From Rhodanobacter thiooxydans LCS2 (GTDB lineage Bacteria > Pseudomonadota > Gammaproteobacteria > Xanthomonadales > Rhodanobacteraceae): a stretch of DNA of 64,000 bases. The stretch lies in the NCBI RefSeq assembly GCF_000264375.1, contig NZ_AJXW01000010.1, positions 80,314 through 144,313 on the forward strand. Direction: 5' to 3'. Below are positions 19,962 through 26,964 of the stretch, one piece after another. The notes under the pieces were generated by a model, which was not told where the DNA came from, searched no databases, and worked only from the letters and a program-made list of their open reading frames with translations. Position numbers and translations under genes: made by a program. How positions within the stretch are numbered: position 1 is the stretch's first letter; every line of letters begins with the position of its first letter.

Positions 19962-21026
19962 CTATTGGAGGGCACCAAAACTTTCGAGCGCTCGTCGCCC
20001 GCTGCGACCGCGCGGTGCGGACCGTGCGTGGCCAAGCCGCAAGAACACGAGCCCGTACCCCGGCGCGCACAGGTCGTGCAGGGCCGGGCCCAGACGTGAG
20101 AGCGGCCGCTGAAAGGCCGGTTCGACGGCTACGAACCCCAGGCCGAGAACTCCCGCCGCCGCATACGGCTGGACCGACAACCCGTCGAGGGTGGCCTGAA
20201 GCCACACGCGCTGCAGGGCACGGCCAGCCGCGAGTACATCGGATCGCGTCGTGGACGACATGACAAGCAGGCAGAGACCGGGCGACAACCGGATTGGCAG
20301 CCAGGCCGAGCGCCACCCCAGAACCGACGCCGCGCCCAGCCGGTTGAACATGCTCATCATCGCGGGGCGACGCAACATCTGAAAGACCGGGCGCAACGGC
20401 GGCTCCACGGCCAGCGTCGCCGGGGCCAGGCCTTCCTCGCAGGCGGAGTGCCAGCCGACGGCGAAGTGGATGCTCGAAAACAGTTCTGCGTGCAGCGTTG
20501 GGCTCCTGAAACGCAGCGTCTCGGCTTGCCTGATGACGTCCAGTGCCGCCTTTCTCTCACGCGGCGTCTGTGGCCACCAGAGCCGCTGCCCGGGAATCAG
20601 CTGGGCCTGCGCATTCAGGTGCGCTTGCGCATCGGCGGTGATCGGGCCGCTCCAGGGAAAGCGGCGGTCGGTGTGACGCTGCGTGATGGCACCAGCCAGC
20701 GGCTCGAGGGGAGACTGTTCGGGATCGTGGCGCCAACGGATGCGGGCGACCCACAGCTCGTCGTCGGGCTGCGGGAAGGGTTGCAGGTCCGCCACATAAC
20801 CGAGCGACCGTGCGTGGATGATCATGTTTTCCAGGCACGCGCCGGCGGCCAGGTCACTGAGGACAAATCGGGTATCGGACCCGTAGCCGCTGCGGCTGGC
20901 GTCGATCCGAAGGTCCAGGTCGTCGCCGTGCCACGCGAAACGCCACGGCTGCGAATTGTCCGCCGAGGGTGCGGCAATGCCTGCGCACAGAATGCCTTCT
21001 TTCGTATGCCGATCCACGGTCCGCAT
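19962..21026 (-). CDS. Nitroreductase-like flavoprotein
   Basis: This 354-residue protein has the nitroreductase N-terminal signature AAPSADNSQPWRF (about residues 18-30), in which the Ser and Asn-x-Gln-Pro-Trp residues line the FMN. Later segments such as ITQRHTDRRFP and LFSSIHFAVGW fit the same fold. Its sequence resembles the C-terminal half of MoeY (Rv1355c)-type proteins, which join a ThiF domain to a nitroreductase domain; here the ThiF partner is a separate gene beyond VPEP gene A on the same strand. Reaction and substrate are unknown; flavin-dependent oxidation or dehydration chemistry is possible. The C-terminal 30 residues are Arg/Gly-rich and may be a poorly conserved tail. Confidence 0.75.
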   Translation of the reverse strand: MRTVDRHTKEGILCAGIAAPSADNSQPWRFAWHGDDLDLRIDASRSGYGSDTRFVLSDLAAGACLENMIIHARSLGYVADLQPFPQPDDELWVARIRWRHDPEQSPLEPLAGAITQRHTDRRFPWSGPITADAQAHLNAQAQLIPGQRLWWPQTPRERKAALDVIRQAETLRFRSPTLHAELFSSIHFAVGWHSACEEGLAPATLAVEPPLRPVFQMLRRPAMMSMFNRLGAASVLGWRSAWLPIRLSPGLCLLVMSSTTRSDVLAAGRALQRVWLQATLDGLSVQPYAAAGVLGLGFVAVEPAFQRPLSRLGPALHDLCAPGYGLVFLRLGHARSAPRGRSGRRALESFGALQ

Positions 21027-21531
21027 CCGTCCGATATGACAAGTGCTCCCAGCCGATCACGGTTACCCTGCGTACCTGGCAATCAGCTCGCCCACGTGAG
21101 CACTATACGCAGGGGTAGAGGCGTGCACCAAGATACGTCTTCCAGGCGAGACCGTTGTGATCGACGTCGGCGGGTACGTGGCCACTGCCAGGCCAACACC
21201 ATCGTGGCAACGCTCGCGTGCCGCATGCCGATGTTCGGCTGCCGACATGCAGTGCGAAGCGGGACACGATCGGGTTCCCGAAGGTCTCCGCTATGGCGAC
21301 GCTGTTCACACAATCATCGTATATGGAGTTGTACAATCGAGCGCGACGCGAGGTCTTTTGCACTTGAATGGCCACGCCTTGTCAAGCCTCGTTGCATTGG
21401 TCGCGTGGCGACGACACATCCATCGCAATACCGACACCCGTCTTGGACGACGTCGACAGACACGGGGCCACTCCGTGTTGTCAAGAGGGCAGTATGCCTT
21501 GAAAAAACCTGTCCCTGACCGGCATTGAAGT
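21027..21531. other. Divergent promoter region, 505 bases
   Basis: The region separates the nitroreductase-like gene from the acyltransferase gene. It contains several short palindromes (for example around 21158-21185) but I find neither a PEP box nor a -24/-12 element with correct spacing. No coding frame is convincing on either strand. Confidence 0.4.
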
Positions 21532-22338
21532 ATGAACCCAATCAGATCGGTAGAAGTGCCCGAGACAGTCGTCGACATCACGATGCGTCTCAACCGTCCG
21601 GCGGTGCTCGGCAGTGAGTCGCCCTGTTTCTGCGCGACCAGCCTTGAGCAGGTGGAATCGGCCTGGCGACTGGTGTACGAGCGCTATTCGCAAATGGGGC
21701 TGATTGACGAAAACCCGTTTGGCATGCATGCCGTCCCCTCTGCCGTGGGAAAGCATACGTGTGTGATATGGGGAGCGGAGGGACAGGAAGTCGGCTATAC
21801 GATGACACTGTTTCGCGACAATCCCATGGGACTCGCGCTGGATAGCGTATACGGAGGACCTCTGGACGAATTGCGGCGAAAGGGTCGTCGCCTGCTTGAG
21901 GTGGGAATGCTGGCGGATCGTCGCCGGGGCGCGTCGCGTGGTGTCGGGGTTCTGTTCGGCATGATGCGCTGGGCCATCCACCATGCATTGCATGCCGGCT
22001 TGACCGATATCGTCATCGGGGTGCATCCGCGGCATGTCCAATTCTATGTACGTTGTTACGGCTTCGAGCAATTCGCGGCGCCGACAAGTTACCCCATGGT
22101 GCGAAACAATCCGGTGGTGCCTTTGCGCCTTCGTCTGCTCGAGGGGCTGGCGAAAGACAAGTTGCCACGAGGGCTCGCTGATGCGCATGACAACCCGCTA
22201 TCCGCCAGCAAGTTCTCGCATCGCTTTGGGTTTGAGCCCGAGCAACTGCGCGGCTCCCTGATCGCGGGCTTTTTGAAAGCCAGCTATGGTGTTGATCCGT
22301 GCCGGATGGCCGGTTCGGGGCTTGCCTGGTCGGCCTAG
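21532..22338 (+). CDS. FeeM-like N-acyl amino acid synthase, PEP-CTERM-associated acyltransferase type
   Basis: The 268-residue protein shows the GNAT-type fold of FeeM and of the acyltransferases found with exosortase systems. The clearest signature is LEVGMLADRRRGASRGVG, then LFGMMRWAIHHAL and the segment IVIGVHPRHVQFYVRCYGFE, which matches the acyl-carrier-protein and fatty-acyl binding region of N-acyl amino acid synthases and resembles LuxI-type autoinducer synthases. It should acylate an amino acid or amine using acyl-ACP in the cytoplasm. FeeM-type genes are known to be linked with PEP-CTERM/exosortase genes. The ribosome site is weak (GAAG). It may work with the ThiF-like and nitroreductase-like proteins. 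Confidence 0.8.
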   Translation: MNPIRSVEVPETVVDITMRLNRPAVLGSESPCFCATSLEQVESAWRLVYERYSQMGLIDENPFGMHAVPSAVGKHTCVIWGAEGQEVGYTMTLFRDNPMGLALDSVYGGPLDELRRKGRRLLEVGMLADRRRGASRGVGVLFGMMRWAIHHALHAGLTDIVIGVHPRHVQFYVRCYGFEQFAAPTSYPMVRNNPVVPLRLRLLEGLAKDKLPRGLADAHDNPLSASKFSHRFGFEPEQLRGSLIAGFLKASYGVDPCRMAGSGLAWSA

Positions 22339-22771
22339 GCTTGGTGGCAGTCTCTGCCGGGTCGAACGTGCAAGGCGTCGAGCAGCTCGAATGTCGGCAT
22401 CGCCAGGGCACTCAGCAGATGCATGGCATGGCCAATGGGCCATCAACCCGCCACATCCTTCCAATAGGGCGCAAGCTCGCTGAGCAGGCGTGGCGGAATC
22501 GTTGGCCGCCGCCGCAGCACCGGCCTGGCGTCATCATCCATGCAGGACTACGCCGGGCTGCGGGTGATCGCGGGCGTCCTGAACCTGCGTCCCTCTTGGA
22601 CTGCCAACGTACGCGATCTCTGGCGACGGCGCGGATCAACCTTTGAAACGGTTCGTCCGCAGTCCCGCGGCAACGCGCAAAAAACGCCCCGCGCCTTGGT
22701 TGGCGCTCGAGCCTGGCGGGTCTGTCCTGTAATCCCTGTTCGCCCCGGGGCTGCGTCGCCGGTGGTGAAAC

Positions 22772-22788
22772 TGTCGAAAGAATTTACA
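22772..22788 (+). promoter_or_regulatory. Proposed PrsR box of VPEP gene B
   Basis: The sequence TGTCGAAAGAATTTACA matches GTCGRA-N4-YTTACA and ends exactly 64 bases before the first base of the -24 element. Positions 6 and 12 of the 17-base box change together (A with T here, G with C in boxes A and C), as expected for a dyad-symmetric site. Confidence 0.75.
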
Positions 22789-22851
22789 AAATTGCCGCGT
22801 TTGTTGGCTGGAAAAAAACACTAATTAAATCGAATCAGTGGCTTGCAGGCT

Positions 22852-22867
22852 TGGCCTGAAATGTGCT
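22852..22867 (+). promoter_or_regulatory. Sigma-54 promoter of VPEP gene B
   Basis: The sequence TGGCCTGAAATGTGCT keeps GG and GC at 10-base spacing and most consensus positions. Transcription should begin near 22878, about 100 bases before the ATG at 22980. Confidence 0.82.
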
Positions 22868-22979
22868 TCTAAAACTGCCTACGAAGGCGTGCTTGCTGGT
22901 AACGATGGATACCGGGGGTTCAAAGGTCCCGGGCTGCCTGGCGACGGATGGCGACAAGTCTCAACGGAGGTCAAACACC

Positions 22980-23720
22980 ATGAAAAGGATCCTGGTTCTG
23001 ACAGGCATTGCTCTGGCCGCACTGGTCGTCCTGCCCTCGCAGGTCGCTGCGACCCCGATCTCGGCCAGCATGAGTCTCAACACCGTTTATACCGGCATCA
23101 CGCCGGATGGCAGTGCGCCTTGGCTTACTGCCGAGTTCACATCTTCGGTGGGTTCGAGTACGGGAACGCTGGTGTTGACCTCCCGCTTGACCGGGCCGGA
23201 TTTTGTACAGGGGTTGAACAGCGCCAAGTCTGCGGTCGGCTGGGCGTTCTATCTCAATCAGGCGCTCTCTTCCTCCGGAATCACATGCACCGCAGGTGCT
23301 TGCGCGGGCAACGGCGCGCTGTACAACGGGAGCGGTTTCGATACCGCCTCAGTGCCGGGTATGTTCAACCTCGCGTTCGGCTGGTCGTCCGGCAGCCGGT
23401 TCATGGCCGGCGATTCAGCGACCTATGATCTGACGTTCGCACACCTGCTGACCGGGAATCCGTTTGTGGAGAACGCCAGCGGCTGGTCATCGGTGGCACA
23501 CGTGCAAGGCATCATCGGTGGCGCTGACTGCAGCGGCTGGATCGTGGCGGGGAATGGAACCGGCGCCAGTGGCGGTGCGCGATGCGTCGACCCTCCGCAC
23601 GTGTCGGTGCCGGAGCCAGGTGAACTGGGCATGTTCAGCCTCGGTCTGCTGCTTGCCGGATTATTCCTGGGAATGAAATACGTGCAGGCTCGAAAAACCC
23701 GCTCGACAAGGTGGGCTTGA
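22980..23720 (+). CDS. PEP-CTERM sorting-domain protein (VPEP protein B)
   Basis: The ATG at 22980 follows GGAGG and opens a signal peptide, MKRILVLTGIALAALVVL with PSQVAATPI at the cleavage region; an upstream ATG in the same frame at 22863 lies inside the promoter and is rejected. The 246-residue product ends with SVPEPGELG, a hydrophobic FSLGLLLAGLFLG stretch and a basic tail KYVQARKTRSTR, a complete exosortase signal. The body is Ser/Thr/Gly-rich with a few Cys, suited to secretion and glycosylation. No known enzyme motif is visible. Its promoter and box match those of the other two VPEP genes, so the three should be a PrsR regulon. Confidence 0.92.
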   Translation: MKRILVLTGIALAALVVLPSQVAATPISASMSLNTVYTGITPDGSAPWLTAEFTSSVGSSTGTLVLTSRLTGPDFVQGLNSAKSAVGWAFYLNQALSSSGITCTAGACAGNGALYNGSGFDTASVPGMFNLAFGWSSGSRFMAGDSATYDLTFAHLLTGNPFVENASGWSSVAHVQGIIGGADCSGWIVAGNGTGASGGARCVDPPHVSVPEPGELGMFSLGLLLAGLFLGMKYVQARKTRSTRWA

Positions 23721-23732
23721 ACGTTGCAGTAG

Positions 23733-23777
23733 ATGGTGGCCGGGGACGGAATCGAACCGCCGACAAGGGGATTTTCA
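23733..23777 (-). repeat. tRNA-Phe 3'-end duplicate (attachment-site-like direct repeat)
   Basis: These 45 bases repeat 25413-25457, the 3' half of the intact tRNA-Phe gene including CCA, in the same orientation with one mismatch (A at 23766 for C at 25446). Such a copy is what a tyrosine integrase leaves at the far end of an element inserted in a tRNA gene. No integrase gene is present between the two copies. Confidence 0.8.
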
Positions 23778-23989
23778 GCAGATTGACCTTGCCCTCGAAT
23801 TCCGTACCCCGTCTGTCCGCGCCCTTGATCTGGCATTGCCGGCTCTCGCCTTGACCCAGTTGAGCAAGGTCTGCTCAACCAGCACCAGCGCGTCTTGGTC
23901 ACCGAGACCTGGCTCTGGCCGCACTCGACCAGCCGCACCGCTTCTTGTTTGAGTTCGAGCGTGTAGCGCGTCTGGGTTGTCTTCGTCAT
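23778..23989 (-). pseudogene. Broken IS3-family orfA transposase
   Basis: A good ribosome site (AGGAG) precedes ATG at 23989, and the first residues TKTTQTRYTLELKQEAVRLV followed by ECGQSQ are the typical start of IS3-group OrfA helix-turn-helix proteins. The similarity then breaks; a second piece, VEQTLLNWVKARAGN, continues in another frame around 23850-23900, matching the next part of the same family. At least one frameshift and a 3' truncation are present, and no orfB follows. The relic stops at the tRNA-derived direct repeat, so element loss and the repeat may be linked. Confidence 0.75.
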
Positions 23990-24196
23990 GGCGTTCTCCT
24001 TGCGTGGATTGAATCACACGGCAAGGGGTACGTTTCTCGCGGGCAAGGTCAATGAAACGGCCTCCTTTTCCCAGCCATCCGGAAATGGAGGCGGTCGACC
24101 TGAGGTGCGACGGTGTTGTGACGCGTACAGTGTGTCCGGACGACCCGCCGGCGCGCCTGCTCATGCATCCGACCGGACTCGGTACTGCGAGTCGCA

Positions 24197-24228
24197 TAAA
24201 AGCACACCCCGTTGCCGGGGGTGTGCTT
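24197..24228 (-). terminator. Intrinsic terminator of VPEP gene C
   Basis: On the minus strand AAGCACACCCC pairs with GGGGTGTGCTT around a short loop and is followed by TTTT. It lies 25 bases past the stop codon of the gene. Confidence 0.9.
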
Positions 24229-24252
24229 ATCCAAGTTGAACCGAGCAACGCT

Positions 24253-24993
24253 TCAGGCAAGGCGGCGACGCAAAGCCACGAACGCCCCGATCAACAGCGC
24301 CCCAATGCTCAACAGGCCAAGGGAGCCGGGCTCCGGCACGGAGGTCGAACGCCCGTTGAATGTCGTGTCGTCGATGCCCCAGGCGTCACTGGACAAGTTG
24401 GTCAGCGTGAGGGAGCTGAACGGTGACGTGTCGGTGAAGCCGAAATACGCGGCTCCCCCGTCCACGTTGATTGCCGGCGTGAAGAGCTGGCTGGTGCCGT
24501 CGCTGAAGGTGACCTGCAGGGCGTTGGTGCCGCTGAAAACTGTCTGCAGACCGGTCAGGAACGTCCCGAAGGAATGCGTCGGCGTGGCAAAGGTGAAGGT
24601 GGCCGAGCCCATGGCAAAGCCGAGCCACTGGCTGCCAGCGGAGGTCGTATTGAAGCCGTAGAGGTTGCTGAGCGTGGTGTTGCTGATCCCCGAAAACCCG
24701 GGCCCAAAATTCGTGCCGGTCAGCGTGATCGACACCCCTGGCGCGGCGGCGATGGGTGAATAGTAGCCGGTTGCCAGACTCTCATAGGTGATCGTGTGGG
24801 TGGGGCCGAACACGGATGCCGCGGCGAGGAAGCTCGCCTGGGCGGTGTTCGAGTTGGGGAACGGGCCGGTCGTGAGCGCACCATCGTCCTGCCCGGAAAA
24901 GGTGGTGGTAGTAGCGTGCGCGGCGCCGATCGCTCCGGCAGCGAGCAGCCCCGCGAGGATTGTCGTACCCCAACGTCTCGTCGGCAGGTTCAT
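24253..24993 (-). CDS. PEP-CTERM sorting-domain protein (VPEP protein C)
   Basis: The 246-residue product starts behind GGAGG with a signal peptide (TTILAGLLAAGAIGAAHATT). It ends with TSVPEPGSLG, the hydrophobic LLSIGALLIGAFVAL and the basic tail RRRLA, a canonical exosortase signal. The body is rich in Thr, Gly, Ser and aromatic residues and has no Cys; segments like YESLATGYYSPI and GTNFGPGFSG resemble bacterial lectin-like beta-sandwich PEP-CTERM proteins. The gene lies between two direct repeats derived from tRNA-Phe and may have arrived with a small mobile segment, yet it carries the same box and -24/-12 promoter as the other two. Confidence 0.93.
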   Translation of the reverse strand: MNLPTRRWGTTILAGLLAAGAIGAAHATTTTFSGQDDGALTTGPFPNSNTAQASFLAAASVFGPTHTITYESLATGYYSPIAAAPGVSITLTGTNFGPGFSGISNTTLSNLYGFNTTSAGSQWLGFAMGSATFTFATPTHSFGTFLTGLQTVFSGTNALQVTFSDGTSQLFTPAINVDGGAAYFGFTDTSPFSSLTLTNLSSDAWGIDDTTFNGRSTSVPEPGSLGLLSIGALLIGAFVALRRRLA

Positions 24994-25037
24994 GAGTAGT
25001 GCCTCCGTCGAAATGAAAGCCCCTGACGCGTTTTAAA

Positions 25038-25053
25038 AGCATGACCTATGCCA
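25038..25053 (-). promoter_or_regulatory. Sigma-54 promoter of VPEP gene C
   Basis: The minus-strand sequence TGGCATAGGTCATGCT keeps GG and GC 10 bases apart and most of the consensus. The start of transcription would be near 25027, about 34 bases before the ATG. Confidence 0.85.
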
Positions 25054-25116
25054 AAGATGAAATGGCTTGTAAATCAGGGAGCTGATTGCCCGCGAGTGAG
25101 CTACGCGCCGAAAAAA

Positions 25117-25133
25117 TGTAAGGCTCTCCGACG
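25117..25133 (-). promoter_or_regulatory. Proposed PrsR box of VPEP gene C
   Basis: The minus-strand sequence is CGTCGGAGAGCCTTACA, matching GTCGRA-N4-YTTACA. It ends exactly 64 bases before the -24 element, as for the other VPEP genes. Confidence 0.75.
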
Positions 25134-25412
25134 ACTTTTCGGACGCAGCATGGGCGGTGGCTGCTTTCGCCTGTTGCCGGAGAAACACCCAAATCCGGTG
25201 TACGCACGTGATCCGATCCGCCCGTTGCGGAAAACTTCCTGAAGTGAGGAACAGGCGGGGCAGGTGACCCGGCAGGCATCGCGCATGTGGGACGCGCCCG
25301 GTTTTTGTACCCCAAGAGGACGGGCCTGGGGCAGACGGAATGGCGGGGAAGACTGGCAGCAAGCCCGTCAGGTGCGAAGCGCGTCAGCCGATGGCTGCAA
25401 ACCCGCATGAAC

Positions 25413-25457
25413 ATGGTGGCCGGGGACGGAATCGAACCGCCGACACGGGGATTTTCA
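25413..25457 (-). repeat. Direct repeat within tRNA-Phe (partner of 23733-23777)
   Basis: This is the 3' part of the intact tRNA gene, from the anticodon loop to CCA plus one flanking base. Together with its copy it encloses about 1.6 kb carrying VPEP gene C and the IS3 relic. Confidence 0.8.
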
Positions 25458-25489
25458 ATCCCCTGCTCTACCAACTGAGCTACCCGGCC
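25414..25489 (-). tRNA. tRNA-Phe (GAA)
   Basis: The 76-base gene folds as a normal cloverleaf: acceptor arm GGCCGGG/CCCGGCC, D-arm with AGCTCAGTTGGTAGAGC, anticodon stem GGGGA/TCCCC around TTGAAAA (anticodon GAA), T-arm with GGTTCGATTCC, and an encoded CCA end. The sequence is close to other proteobacterial tRNA-Phe genes. Its 3' half is duplicated at 23733-23777. Confidence 0.98.
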
Positions 25490-25539
25490 GGGAAGCTGGC
25501 GATCAGGGCAGCCGCGATGGCTTGCCGATGATGCGTGGA

Positions 25540-25569
25540 GCCGCGCATTAGACCGAATGCGCGGCTTTT
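25540..25569 (+). terminator. Hairpin with T-run downstream of yggX
   Basis: GCCGCGCATT and AATGCGCGGC form a perfect 10-base stem around AGACCG, followed on the plus strand by TTTT. It lies directly past the yggX stop and overlaps the promoter of tRNA-Phe. The T-run is on the plus strand, so for minus-strand yggX it would act only as an imperfect terminator. Confidence 0.5.
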
Positions 25570-25575
25570 CGTCAA
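25547..25575 (-). promoter_or_regulatory. Sigma-70 promoter of tRNA-Phe
   Basis: On the minus strand TTGACG (25575-25570) and TCTAAT (25552-25547) are separated by 17 bases. The -35 box overlaps the stop codon of yggX. The expected start is about 50 bases before the tRNA. Confidence 0.7.
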
Positions 25576-25850
25576 GACTCCAGGTTGGGTGGAGTGAAGC
25601 CGGCGGCATGGTCGAAGTCGCCGCCGAACAGGAATTTCTCCATCTGCTCGCCGAGGTATTTGCGCGCCTTCGGGTCGAGCGGGTTGAGCCGGTATTCGTT
25701 GATCAGGGTGGTCTGATGGGCCAGCCATTGCTGCCAGGCACGCCTGGAAATCTCGGCGTAGATGCGCTGGCCGAGCGGGCCGGGCCAAGGGGCGAAGTCC
25801 AGGCCTTCGGCGTCTATGCCGAGCTTGGTGCAATGGATGGTACGGCTCAT
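25572..25850 (-). CDS. yggX: Fe(2+)-trafficking / oxidative damage protection protein YggX
   Basis: The 92-residue product starts MSRTIHCTKLG and contains GLDFAPWPGPLGQRIY, ISRRAWQQWLAHQTTLINEY and KFLFGGDF, the full signature of the YggX family. The conserved Cys7 is present. It is a small cytosolic protein that protects iron-sulfur clusters and labile iron from oxidation. It follows mutY on the same strand after 52 bases, the same pairing as in E. coli, where it shares an operon with this Fe-S glycosylase. Confidence 0.97.
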   Translation of the reverse strand: MSRTIHCTKLGIDAEGLDFAPWPGPLGQRIYAEISRRAWQQWLAHQTTLINEYRLNPLDPKARKYLGEQMEKFLFGGDFDHAAGFTPPNLES

Positions 25851-25902
25851 GGTTCGGATCCTGGTGGGAACTGTCACGGTGGTGCGCAGCCTGCGGGCCG
25901 GC

Positions 25903-26964
25903 TCAGGCGTTGTCGTTGATCTGCAGCAGGAGGCTGCGCACCGGGGCGGGCAGACCGAGTGCGCCCAGTTCGTCGGCGCCGCACCAGCGCAGCTGCGGAT
26001 TATCGGCGATGCCGCGCTGCGCTGTCGCGCGGTCGAACAGCAGCGGCTCGATGGCGAGCCGGTAGTGGCTGAAGACGTGGGTGAACGGGGCGAGCGCCTG
26101 CGCATCGTCGACCCGTGCGTGCTGCTGCGCGATGCGCCAGGCGCCGTCCGGGTCGCTGGCTTCGGGCAGGCTCCACAGGCCGGACCACACGCCTTGCGGA
26201 CCGCGCCGTTCCAGCAGCACGCGGCCATGGCAGTCGCGCAGGACCAGCATCACGGTGGCGCGGGTGGGGATGGATTTCGCCGGTTTGCGGCTGGGCAATT
26301 GCGCGATGAGGCCGTCGCGGCGGGCGACGCAGTCGGCGGCCAGCGGGCAGGCCTCGCAGCGCGGGCGCGCACGCACGCAGACGGTGGCGCCCAGATCCAT
26401 GATCGCCTGGGTGTAGTCGGCCACGCGGGTCTTCGGCGTGTGCGCCCCGGCGTGTTGCCACAGTTGCTTGTCCACCGCGCTGTCGCCGGGGTAGCCGTGG
26501 ATGCCGTGGTAGCGCGCCAGCACGCGCTTGACGTTGCCGTCGAGGATGGGGAAGCGCAGCCCATGCGCCTGGGCGAGGACCGCGCCGGCAGTGGAGCGGC
26601 CGATGCCCGGCAGGGCGGCGAGCGCGTCGAAGTCGCGCGGCAGTTCGCCGTGGTGCCGTTCCACGCAGAGTTGTGCGGCGCGATGCAGGAAGCGCGCGCG
26701 ACGGTAGTAGCCGAGGCCCGACCACAGTGCCAGCACGGTGTCCTCATCGGCGGCGGCTAGATCGCGCAGGGTGGGCAGCGCGCGGACGAAGCGCTCGAAG
26801 TAGCCGATCACGGTGGCCACCTGGGTCTGCTGCAGCATCACCTCGGACAGCCATACGCGGTAGGCGTCGCGCCGACCATCGTCGAGCGCGTGCTGCCAGG
26901 GCAGGTCCTTGCGGCCGTGCCGGTCGAACCAGCGCAGCAGGCGGGCAGCCAGCGACGCGCTCAT
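25903..26964 (-). CDS. mutY: A/G-specific adenine glycosylase MutY
   Basis: The ATG at 26964 gives 353 residues; the much longer open frame upstream is an artefact of GC-rich sequence antisense to nothing and overlaps the AsmA-like gene. Features are the catalytic Glu in WLSEVMLQQTQV, the helix-hairpin-helix LPGIGRSTAGAVL, the Asp in LDGNVKRVLAR, the four-Cys iron-sulfur site CVRARPRCEACPLAADC, and a C-terminal NUDIX-like domain that reads 8-oxoguanine. It removes adenine mispaired with 8-oxoG. Its start overlaps the stop of the preceding AsmA-like gene by ATGA, indicating coupling. Confidence 0.97.
   Translation of the reverse strand: MSASLAARLLRWFDRHGRKDLPWQHALDDGRRDAYRVWLSEVMLQQTQVATVIGYFERFVRALPTLRDLAAADEDTVLALWSGLGYYRRARFLHRAAQLCVERHHGELPRDFDALAALPGIGRSTAGAVLAQAHGLRFPILDGNVKRVLARYHGIHGYPGDSAVDKQLWQHAGAHTPKTRVADYTQAIMDLGATVCVRARPRCEACPLAADCVARRDGLIAQLPSRKPAKSIPTRATVMLVLRDCHGRVLLERRGPQGVWSGLWSLPEASDPDGAWRIAQQHARVDDAQALAPFTHVFSHYRLAIEPLLFDRATAQRGIADNPQLRWCGADELGALGLPAPVRSLLLQINDNA

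Larger units (their letters stand above)
22339..22979. other. Intergenic region with the promoter of VPEP gene B
   Basis: This 641-base stretch ends with the box and -24/-12 promoter of VPEP gene B. The first 400 bases hold no clear gene. The best small frame is on the minus strand at 22443-22541 (32 residues, MDDDARPVLRRRPTIPPRLL onward, ending YWKDVAG), which looks protein-like in composition but has no good ribosome site; it may be the tail of a decayed gene. Confidence 0.4.
23721..24252. other. Intergenic region with tRNA fragment and IS3 relic
   Basis: This 532-base region holds a 45-base copy of the 3' part of tRNA-Phe (23733-23777), directly followed by a broken IS3-type orfA and, at its right end, the terminator of VPEP gene C. 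Bases 23990-24190 hold nothing I can name. Confidence 0.6.
24994..25413. other. Intergenic region with the promoter of VPEP gene C
   Basis: The first 140 bases hold the promoter and the PrsR-type box of VPEP gene C. The remaining 280 bases up to the tRNA show no gene, repeat or hairpin I can support. Confidence 0.5.

Noticed and set aside
23733..23777. A second tRNA gene
   Set aside because: Only the 3' half of tRNA-Phe is present; the D-arm and acceptor 5' strand are missing.
24000..24190. Intact insertion sequence next to the IS3 orfA relic
   Set aside because: There is no orfB, no clear terminal inverted repeats and the orfA frame is broken.
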